From Roseibium aggregatum (lineage in GTDB: Bacteria; Pseudomonadota; Alphaproteobacteria; Rhizobiales; Stappiaceae), in assembly GCF_017309185.1 (NCBI RefSeq), contig NZ_JAEKJZ010000006.1, positions 372,001-436,000 of the forward strand: a stretch of 64,000 nt of DNA, given 5' to 3'. The position numbers and the translations under genes are program-made. The notes under the pieces were generated by a model. That model saw nothing but the letters and a program-made list of their open reading frames with translations. It had not been told where the DNA came from and made no database searches. Positions 57,668-64,000 of the stretch are shown piece by piece (position 1 is the first letter of the stretch; every line of letters starts with the position of its first letter).

Positions 57668-58795
57668 ATGTCTTTGAACTACACCGGTCTTCGCAGGTTC
57701 AAGAAGAAGGCGGAAGCAAAGCGGTGCGCCGGGCGGTTGCTTTCGATCCGTAAGCGGCTCGCCCCTCTCAGGCAGCGCAAGAGCGACAGCACGCTGTTGC
57801 TGGCGACCTGGAATATCCGCGACTTCGATTCAAACAAGTTCAAATGGGGGCCCAGGCTTCCCGAGACCTTCTATTATCTCGCCGAGATGATCTCCCATTT
57901 CGATCTCGTCGCCATCCAGGAGGTCAACCGGGATCTGACGCCCTTGCGCAAGCTCATGGATATCCTCGGCCGCGAATGGGACTATATCGTCACCGATACG
58001 ACGGAAGGCTTCGGCGGCAACGCGGAGCGCATGGCCTTCGTCTACAACACCGAGAAGGTCTGGTTCCGCAAGATCGCCGGTGAGGTCGTGCTGCCGGACG
58101 GCCAGCTCGTGGTGACCGAGAAGACCAAGAAGACCGAGGACGGCGTCATCGAGTCCAAGTCGGTCAAGAACCAGTTCGCCCGCACGCCCTTCCTGGTGGC
58201 CTTCCAGTCCGGCTGGTTCAAATTCTCGCTCTGCACCGTGCATATCTATTTCGGATCCGAGTCCGGAGCCAAGCTGAAGCGCCGGGTCGACGAGATCAAG
58301 CGCCTGGTGAAGTTCTTCGCCGACCGGCAGGACAAGGAGAACCGGCAGACCAGGGACGGGCTCGGCAACGTCGAGAATTACATTCTGCTCGGCGATTTCA
58401 ATGTGGTCAGCCCCGAGCACAAGACCATGCAGGCTCTCAAGAGCAACGATTTCGTCGTTCCGAAGGAAATCGACGGCGACGAGGTGCGCAAGGAGGGCGA
58501 GCACTACTACGACCAGATCGCGACGCGGGTCAGAGACAAGCGTTTCAAGGTCGTCGCTGGCGGCATGATCGACATGTTCGAGGATGTCTTCCGGGACGAT
58601 GCGGCCGACCGGAAGCTCTACAGCAGCCACGTGCCGAAGAAGGACACGGAGAAAAATCCGGAATATGCGGCGAAGGATGCGGAGGCCCGCTACCGCAAAT
58701 GGCGGACCTGGCAGATGTCGGACCACGCGCCGCTGTGGATCGAGATCGAGACGGATTTTTCCGAGCATTATCTTCAGGAGATCGCCGGGGAGTGA
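57668..58795 (+). CDS. Endonuclease/exonuclease/phosphatase (EEP) family protein
   Basis: 375 residues from ATG 57668, with GGGGGA ahead. EEP-fold motifs: LLLATWNIRDFD, then AIQEVNRDLTPL, NYILLGDFNVVS and the final SDHAPLWIEIE, giving the Asn/Glu/Asp/His metal and catalytic residues. A Lys/Arg-rich N terminus lacks a signal peptide. Could be a nuclease or a lipid or sphingomyelin phosphodiesterase. First of three genes with similar ribosome sites. Confidence 0.85.
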   Translation: MSLNYTGLRRFKKKAEAKRCAGRLLSIRKRLAPLRQRKSDSTLLLATWNIRDFDSNKFKWGPRLPETFYYLAEMISHFDLVAIQEVNRDLTPLRKLMDILGREWDYIVTDTTEGFGGNAERMAFVYNTEKVWFRKIAGEVVLPDGQLVVTEKTKKTEDGVIESKSVKNQFARTPFLVAFQSGWFKFSLCTVHIYFGSESGAKLKRRVDEIKRLVKFFADRQDKENRQTRDGLGNVENYILLGDFNVVSPEHKTMQALKSNDFVVPKEIDGDEVRKEGEHYYDQIATRVRDKRFKVVAGGMIDMFEDVFRDDAADRKLYSSHVPKKDTEKNPEYAAKDAEARYRKWRTWQMSDHAPLWIEIETDFSEHYLQEIAGE

Positions 58796-58825
58796 ACCGC
58801 CTGCGGGCAATTGATGGGGGGAAAG

Positions 58826-59881
58826 ATGGTTTGGAAAATCATTGAAACCGGTCGCGTGGGCCATCGTATCGGACGTGTTGCCGGTCTGTCGCTTGCTTTG
58901 CTCTGCCTCGGGCTGTCCACTGTCCTGGCGCAGACGAAAACGGTGCAGGTGAAACCTGATGGGGTGGTTGAACTCCTGAAGACGGAAAAGGGGCTCGAAG
59001 GCACGGCAACGGTCAAATACGGTCGGGTCAAGTTCGTCGAGGACGTGAATGCGGACGATGCCAACGTCTTGCTCTATTTCCCGCCGGCGCAGGCGGGACA
59101 GTTCACCGACACCGTGACCTATAAACTCCAGGGTGACACCGACACGACGGACGTGACGGTGCGGGTGCAGGAGGATTACGGCCCCTGGCAAAGCGAGGAG
59201 ATCTACTCGGAATCCTTCAAGGCGGTGTTCATCCTTTTCATTCTCGCGGTGCTGGTCGAGAGCGGACTGCAGCTCCTGTTCAGATGGCGGCCTTACCTGA
59301 GGATCTTCGACACTTCGTCGACCAATGCTTTGATCGCGTTTGCTTTCTCCTTTCTTCTCGTGCACCTGTTTAGCCTGGATGTTGTGACAGACCTCTTCAA
59401 TATCTACACCCAGCCGACGGAAATTCAGCCGAACTTTCTTCCCGGTTACCTTCTGACGGCCATGATCATCGCCGGCGGCAGCGCAGGGGTGAATCGGCTG
59501 CTGCGCACCTTCGGCTTCCGTCCGATCGATCTGCCGGAGGAAGTTGTCGGACTGAAGGACGACAGCATCGCCTGGATTTCCGTCACCCTTGACCGGGACA
59601 AGGCCGAGGGGCCGGTCGATGTGCTTTACGGTGAAGAAGGCAAGGAAAAAGTTATCGGTACCATCCCCGGAAATGGTGATATGAACTGGCTGTCGTCGCT
59701 GTTTTTCCGCAACAAGGGCCGCTTTCCACCAAGCGGCGGTTACGCCGTCGATCCTGGCGGTCCGTCTTGCGTGGTCAGGCTCGAGGCCCCCGGGGTGACC
59801 GGTGAGGCGCTGGACAAGGCCAAGTGGGGCCCGAACCCCATCGGCAAACGCGCGGTGATCGACCTGAAACTGAAGTTGTGA
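58826..59881 (+). CDS. Membrane protein of unknown function
   Basis: 351 residues from ATG 58826, immediately after GGGGGGAAAG. Signal peptide (LSLALLCLGLSTVLA-QT), a beta-rich extracytoplasmic region of ~110 residues, three helices (FKAVFILFILAVLVESGLQL; ALIAFAFSFLLVHLFSL; LPGYLLTAMIIAGGSAGVN) and a C-terminal soluble domain ending in AVIDLKLKL. No family recognised. 30 bp downstream of the EEP gene, probably one transcript. Confidence 0.75.
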   Translation: MVWKIIETGRVGHRIGRVAGLSLALLCLGLSTVLAQTKTVQVKPDGVVELLKTEKGLEGTATVKYGRVKFVEDVNADDANVLLYFPPAQAGQFTDTVTYKLQGDTDTTDVTVRVQEDYGPWQSEEIYSESFKAVFILFILAVLVESGLQLLFRWRPYLRIFDTSSTNALIAFAFSFLLVHLFSLDVVTDLFNIYTQPTEIQPNFLPGYLLTAMIIAGGSAGVNRLLRTFGFRPIDLPEEVVGLKDDSIAWISVTLDRDKAEGPVDVLYGEEGKEKVIGTIPGNGDMNWLSSLFFRNKGRFPPSGGYAVDPGGPSCVVRLEAPGVTGEALDKAKWGPNPIGKRAVIDLKLKL

Positions 59882-60113
59882 GTGCAGGCGGCAATCCTGC
59901 CTCAGGTGATCCCTGTCACATCTCCCGGTGCGTCCGGCGTCTATGCTCATTGACGACATTCCCGGGGAAGCAAAGCGACGCCTCGATTTCACGCGTGCCG
60001 TCGGGCTGAGGAAGCGGACGGTGCCCTGGCTGTCATTCGTGTGATTGTCAGGCGCCTGAAAACGGTGTTTGCTGCCCTGACGGTTTCGTTATTTTTGATT
60101 GATGGGGGAAGTC

Positions 60114-60710
60114 ATGAAAGCAATCGCAGCCGGAGCCATCTTGCTTGCTGTCTCCGGGCAGGCCAGTCTCGCGGATCCATGTCAGGACAAGTTCACGGAA
60201 CTTTACCTGCAGCTTGACCAGGGCGTTCCGACGAAAACCGCGGTGACGACCGAATTCAAGGGCGCGCCGGCGACGACAAACGACTTCCTCTATCTCAATC
60301 AGGACCACTATCTGACCGTTCCGACCTCGCCGGCCGGTCCCTGGGTGCTGGGCTACGGCAACGTGCTTTACCAGTCCTCGGACGAGGGCAAGACCTGGGC
60401 GAAGGTGCGCGAGATGGACACGGCCCAGAACGCCGACGGCGCAAGGCAGGCCAAGATGGACAATGCGGCCACCATCCGCAACACCGCCTGCAGCGAGGAA
60501 GAGGTTTCCGGAGAGCCGGTCGACGTCGTGGCGGCGGACATCACCGTGAGCCAGGGCATGGTCACCGAAAACCGCTACACCTACTGGGTCCGCAAGAGCG
60601 ACGGTTTCATCGTCAAGGCGGTCTACGACACCAAGGCGCCGAATTTCGAGATGCTGACGACACAGGTCATCGAAAAGGCCCCGGAGCTGACCCTGCCCAC
60701 GCCGGAGTGA
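60114..60710 (+). CDS. Exported protein of unknown function
   Basis: 198 residues from ATG 60114, with GGGGGAAG upstream. Signal peptide ends near ASLA-DPC. Mature part has Cys in DPCQDKF and RNTACSEEEV, and repeated YWVRKSDGFIVKAVYDTK-type beta strands resembling a lipoprotein-carrier-like sandwich. No confident family. Preceded by 230 bp without a gene. Confidence 0.7.
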   Translation: MKAIAAGAILLAVSGQASLADPCQDKFTELYLQLDQGVPTKTAVTTEFKGAPATTNDFLYLNQDHYLTVPTSPAGPWVLGYGNVLYQSSDEGKTWAKVREMDTAQNADGARQAKMDNAATIRNTACSEEEVSGEPVDVVAADITVSQGMVTENRYTYWVRKSDGFIVKAVYDTKAPNFEMLTTQVIEKAPELTLPTPE

Positions 60711-60824
60711 GGCGGGGATATTCGGCTCCAAAGTGTCGGTAAGTTGAGGTGCTTGGCCCCGTGTTCTTCCGTGTTCAAGGGGATCGGGTTATGGCCGAAG
60801 CGCTGGCCACAAGCTACAGGTCAT

Positions 60825-60841
60825 CTCTCCCTGTGGGAGAG
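60825..60841. repeat. Short C-rich palindrome
   Basis: CTCTCCC pairs with GGGAGAG around TGT, followed by GGAGCTTGGCTGAGCG. Its composition resembles common intergenic palindromes of alphaproteobacteria. It sits just beyond the queF stop and could terminate that gene. Confidence 0.4.
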
Positions 60842-60869
60842 GGAGCTTGGCTGAGCGAAATTTACCGCC

Positions 60870-61337
60870 TCACCCTCGCCCGCGATAGGGCGGGACGCCC
60901 TGGTCGGGGATCCAGACGCCTTCGGGCGCGGGGCCGGTCTGGTAGAAGACGTCGATCGGGATGCCGCCGCGTGGATACCAGTAGCCGCCGATCCTGAGCC
61001 ACTCCGGATCGAGCAGGCCGACGAGGCGCTTGCCGATGGAGACCGTGCAGTCCTCGTGAAAGGCGCCGTGGTTGCGAAAAGCGCCCAGGAAGAGTTTCAG
61101 GGACTTCGATTCAACCAGAAAATCCTTCGGCACATAGTCGATCACCAGATGGGCGAAATCCGGCTGGCCGGTGATCGGGCAGAGCGAGGTGAATTCCGGA
61201 GCGACGAAGCGAACCATGTATTTCGTTCCGGCTTGAGGGTTCGGCACCTTTTCCAGAACGGCCTGGTCCGGATCCTGCGGAAGCTCTGTCGCTGCGCCGA
61301 GCTGGGTCAGGTTTTCGTAGATGTTTTTGTCGGTCAT
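60870..61337 (-). CDS. queF: QueF, NADPH-dependent preQ0 reductase
   Basis: 155 residues from ATG 61337. Short single-domain QueF: FTSLCPITGQPDFAHL carries the thioimide Cys53 and the acid Asp60; VPKDFLVESKSLKLFL is the QueF signature; GAFHEDCTV supplies conserved His and Glu. Reduces preQ0 to preQ1 for queuosine. Functionally linked to gluQ at 30275. Confidence 0.95.
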   Translation of the reverse strand: MTDKNIYENLTQLGAATELPQDPDQAVLEKVPNPQAGTKYMVRFVAPEFTSLCPITGQPDFAHLVIDYVPKDFLVESKSLKLFLGAFRNHGAFHEDCTVSIGKRLVGLLDPEWLRIGGYWYPRGGIPIDVFYQTGPAPEGVWIPDQGVPPYRGRG

Positions 61338-61695
61338 GGGATTGTTCCTGAGCTGATAGCAAGCGTCATTGACTATGAGCGAGCTGCCCGGCCGGCAGGC
61401 CATCGGTCAGCTCATGGTCTCGTGCGTGTCCGTGCGCAAGGGACATGCACTCCAGTCCGCCGGAACGGATGACGTGTGTATGCATCGGCGTGGTCCCTTG
61501 TTTTCGCTCTCGGCGCCTGTTGCGGCGCCCTTCACCGGGTGGGCTGCGACCGGTGGTTCCCCTTGCGGGGAACGGCGGCGTTTTAGCAGTTTGGGGAAAA
61601 AAGGAAAGGGCGGCCGCATCGACAAACTGTGACGCCGCCGTCTTGCGTGTTCCGGCCCATGACCTACTGTCTTCAGACTCCGACGGGGTCAGGCC
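61338..61695. other. 358-bp gap without a supported gene
   Basis: Holds a perfect hairpin GTTCCCC-TTGC-GGGGAAC (61556-61573) followed by GGCGGCGTTTT, and no convincing reading frame. Frames on both strands across it are low in typical codon bias and lack motifs. Confidence 0.5.
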
Positions 61696-63285
61696 ATGAG
61701 GCCCTGTACTCGAACCAGGTTTTTTAAGGTGAATGTCGTGCTCACGATGGTCCGCCGACTTCTCGGTCTTGAGGAGCCGGTTAAAGACGAAGGGCCGCCT
61801 TCCGGTGTAAGCGAAGGCGGGAAGACTACTGGGACGTCCGGGCGGAGTCCGACGGGCGGTGATCTGCGTGAGACGATGGAGTTCGTCTCTCAAGAAGGCC
61901 TCGACCGGATACTGGAGACCGCCAGCGATCAGATCTCAGTCTTTGCCACCACCCGCCCCGAGCTCATGAAGGGCACCGCCGATGAGATGCTTGGCGCCTT
62001 GATCGGAGAGCTTGACGCACGCCTTTCCGCGCAGGTGAACGAAATCCTGCATCACCCGTCCTTTCAGTCCCTGGAGAGCGCCTGGCGTGGTCTGGACTAT
62101 CTGCTTTCCAACGTCGAGTGGGATGCGGGCCTGAAGCTTCGGGTGATGAACATTAGCCGGGGCGATCTGCGGTCGGCGCTGTTGCACGCGCCAGAGGAGA
62201 CTTCGACGCGATCGCCTCTTTCCGAGGCGCTGTTCGAAGGCGTCTATCGATCCCCAGACGGGGTGCCTTACGGCCTTCTGGTGCTGGATCACTCGGTCGG
62301 GGATTGCGAAGAAGATGCCAACATCCTGAGTGAATTCGCCCGGATCTGCGCGAAGGCCCAGACGCCGTTGCTCACCGGCCTGTCGCCGGGGACCTGCTCC
62401 TCGGACGGGTTTGCCGAAGCGCGAAAGGCAAAGGGTGAGCCCGAGCCGCCCGTGCTCGGTCAACCGGCCTGGGCCGAATTGCGCCGGAATGAGATCAGCC
62501 GGTACATCGGCCTGTGCCTGCCCAGGATGCTTGGGCGGCGTCCCTACAGCGACAAGGTCAGTCCGACCGCGGGTTTTGCTTTCGAGGAAGAGGCTTCGGT
62601 CGGGTCGGCTTCCGATTTTCTCTGGATCAATGCGGCCTTTGCCATGGCCGCGAACATCGGCCGGGCGGTGAAGACCTACGGTTGGGGCGTCCGGATCCGC
62701 GGGTTCGACAGCGGCGGCGAGGTGATTGGCCTGCCGGAGGTTCCGATGCCGTCCGCCGGGGAGACTGCCGGGGTGATGCCGCCGGTGGAAATCGTGATCG
62801 GCGAGCGCCGCGAAGCGCAACTGGCGGAGGCCGGGACGATGCCTCTTCTTTATCGAAAGGCCAGCGCGAAGCCGGTCTTTTTCTCGGCACAGTCCCTGAA
62901 CATGCCATGTGCTGACGATGATCTGGACCCGGAAGCGAAAACAGAAGGCCGGGTGCTCAGCCGCCTGCCTTATCTGCTCTGCGCGACGCGCTACGCGCAT
63001 CCTGTGATGCGCATGGCGGCGGATTGGCGCGCGCCGCGAGACGAGGCCTTCGAGGCCCATGTCCAGGCCTGGCTCGACTCGATGGTCTGTTCGCAGCCAT
63101 GGGCGGTGGAGCCCGCGCGCAGGGCGTCGTCCCCGCTTCAAGACGCAACCTTCACCTTGTCCGAAGGGAGTTCCGGACGCCGGGCGGAGCTGGTGATTCT
63201 TCCGGGCTATCAGCTGGAGGGCATCGGGGTGCCGATCAGGCTGCAGCTGACGCTGCCGGAGAGAACGGGTGCCGGATCCGAGTGA
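61696..63285 (+). CDS. tssC: TssC-like type VI secretion contractile sheath protein
   Basis: 529 residues from ATG 61696; a GTG at 61738 with AAGGTG six bases upstream may be the true start. FQSLESAWRGLDYLLSNVEW is the hallmark TssC/VipB sheath block, followed by GVPYGLLVLDHSVGD and, late, RLPYLLCATRYAHPVMR-type residues seen in TssC. TssC pairs with TssB to form the sheath. No other T6SS gene is visible in the window, so this copy is isolated here. Confidence 0.82.
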   Translation: MRPCTRTRFFKVNVVLTMVRRLLGLEEPVKDEGPPSGVSEGGKTTGTSGRSPTGGDLRETMEFVSQEGLDRILETASDQISVFATTRPELMKGTADEMLGALIGELDARLSAQVNEILHHPSFQSLESAWRGLDYLLSNVEWDAGLKLRVMNISRGDLRSALLHAPEETSTRSPLSEALFEGVYRSPDGVPYGLLVLDHSVGDCEEDANILSEFARICAKAQTPLLTGLSPGTCSSDGFAEARKAKGEPEPPVLGQPAWAELRRNEISRYIGLCLPRMLGRRPYSDKVSPTAGFAFEEEASVGSASDFLWINAAFAMAANIGRAVKTYGWGVRIRGFDSGGEVIGLPEVPMPSAGETAGVMPPVEIVIGERREAQLAEAGTMPLLYRKASAKPVFFSAQSLNMPCADDDLDPEAKTEGRVLSRLPYLLCATRYAHPVMRMAADWRAPRDEAFEAHVQAWLDSMVCSQPWAVEPARRASSPLQDATFTLSEGSSGRRAELVILPGYQLEGIGVPIRLQLTLPERTGAGSE

Positions 63286-63300
63286 AGCGGATTGCGGGTC

Positions 63301-64000
63301 TCACGCCCAGATCGCCATCCTGAGCCCCTTGCCATCGCGCTGAAAGTCCTTCGGGAACGGCTCGGCTTCTTCCTTGAAAATCCGCTCCGCGATCAGGCTG
63401 TTCGCCGCCGCATCCAGCAGATCGTCCCGGCCGCAGCCTTTCGGTGGGGGGTGATCGAGAAAATTACCGGACAGGCCCTTTGACACCAGCAGATCCCGGC
63501 GCTGGTCGAGGCCAGGCCCGTTGGCGCGGCTTTTGACTTTTTTCGGCAGGCTCATTTCAGCCTCGCCGTTCAGCCGCCAGAAGGCGAGTTCCGGGTGAAC
63601 CTCGTAGACCCGTTCCTCCACGTCCGGGGTCATCAGCGCGTCGATCTCCCGGATCTTCGGGAACAGGTAAAAGCACTGTTTGGAGACTTTCTTCGGCGGT
63701 TCCGAGGTTTCCAGCGAAGTCTCGCAGGCCTGCCGGTAGTCGTCCTCGTAAACGGCGGTGCGCGAGGGCACGGTGAAGACGGAGGACTGGCGCATGCCGA
63801 GGTGCCCGCGGGCGGCCTTTTCCGGGCCGCGACCGTTCGGTCCGATCCGGTCGGGCAGGCCGATGGGCATGTCGACGGCGATGACGGTTAACTCGGGCTT
63901 GAAGGTCAGCAGTCCGGCGAAAGTGGAAAAAAGATGAAGTTCTGGGCTGTCCGGGTCATTCAGATTGCGCAGGACGGCAACCCAGCCGCCTTTGCAGCCG
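63301..64000 (-). CDS. DUF429 protein (predicted RNase H-like), 5' end beyond window
   Basis: The frame reads leftward and enters the window from the right edge with GCKGGWVAV, matching the DUF429 opening DGCKGGW, then VIAVDMPIGLPDR, RQSSVFTVPSRTAVY and PKIREIDALM. These are the acidic and Arg residues of the RNase H-like fold. An internal ATG at 63870 is not the start, since homology extends upstream. About 232 residues are visible. Confidence 0.88.
   Translation of the reverse strand, partial: GCKGGWVAVLRNLNDPDSPELHLFSTFAGLLTFKPELTVIAVDMPIGLPDRIGPNGRGPEKAARGHLGMRQSSVFTVPSRTAVYEDDYRQACETSLETSEPPKKVSKQCFYLFPKIREIDALMTPDVEERVYEVHPELAFWRLNGEAEMSLPKKVKSRANGPGLDQRRDLLVSKGLSGNFLDHPPPKGCGRDDLLDAAANSLIAERIFKEEAEPFPKDFQRDGKGLRMAIWA

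Noticed and set aside
57830..59992. 720-codon open frame on the minus strand
   Set aside because: Antisense to the EEP and membrane-protein genes, with no motif of its own.
61366..61893. 175-codon open frame on the minus strand, upstream of queF
   Set aside because: It overlaps the start of tssC and consists of low-complexity Arg/Pro/Ser-rich sequence.

Overview
This 64 kb window is ordinary-looking chromosome from a GC-rich alphaproteobacterium. A ccmABCDG cytochrome c maturation run, a GlnK-AmtB pair behind a sigma-54-type promoter, TRAP transport, gluQ, DUF2794, and CYTH-CHAD and MoxR-DUF58 genes all fit the Hyphomicrobiales/Rhodobacterales side of the class. A marine Stappiaceae-type bacterium (Roseibium/Labrenzia) is my best guess; that is inference from gene content, with no search run. 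No phage, plasmid, insertion sequence, rRNA operon or CRISPR array is visible. There is one tRNA, Leu(CAA) at 4192-4276.

Layout. 1-1293: left-edge phnG fragment and divergent phnF regulator with a palindromic operator (C-P lyase, phosphonate use). 1315-6443: small cytochrome c, CYTH-CHAD triphosphatase, cupin, tRNA-Leu, DedA-like membrane protein, dsbB and a HExxH peptidase. 6665-14669: a tight DUF4129-DUF4350-MoxR-DUF58-SpoIIM-RDD run ending in two tandem paralogous membrane proteins. 14998-19014: ccmABCDG plus a DUF1223 protein. 19336-34007: housekeeping and transport genes (CDF exporter, HAD hydrolase, amtB-glnK, tusA, phhB, LMW phosphatase, PAP2 phosphatase, cytosolic hybrid histidine kinase, AEC carrier, gluQ, alkA-like glycosylase, hydrolase, glycosyltransferase). 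34349-42692: thpR, aldo-keto reductase, the arylesterase/ybbA/ybbP triad, an exported unknown, a Bax-inhibitor-1 protein with a heat-shock-like promoter, and DUF2794. 43207-48965: a MocR-type regulator divergent from dctPQM and a class II HMG-CoA reductase. 49173-57186: GNAT, exported unknown, ppa, then acnB and acnA back to back. 57668-64000: EEP phosphatase-fold protein, two unknown envelope proteins, queF, an isolated tssC and a right-edge DUF429 gene.

The most interesting system is 43207-48965. A TRAP transporter co-transcribed with a degradative-type HMG-CoA reductase, under its own MocR regulator, reads as an uptake-and-oxidation module for mevalonate or a close analogue. The MocR intergenic region carries the two-direct-repeats-plus-inverted-repeat layout known for this regulator family.

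Other unexplained structure: (i) a ~182-bp dispersed repeat present twice in opposite orientation, upstream of ccmA and downstream of acnA; (ii) a 156-bp nested palindrome at 34051-34206 whose two arms have diverged by changes that each keep their inner hairpin; (iii) tandem FadR-type operator matches between acnB and acnA; (iv) an 18-bp perfect palindrome just downstream of a sigma-32-like promoter; (v) a possible ~190-nt structured RNA at 43015-43207.
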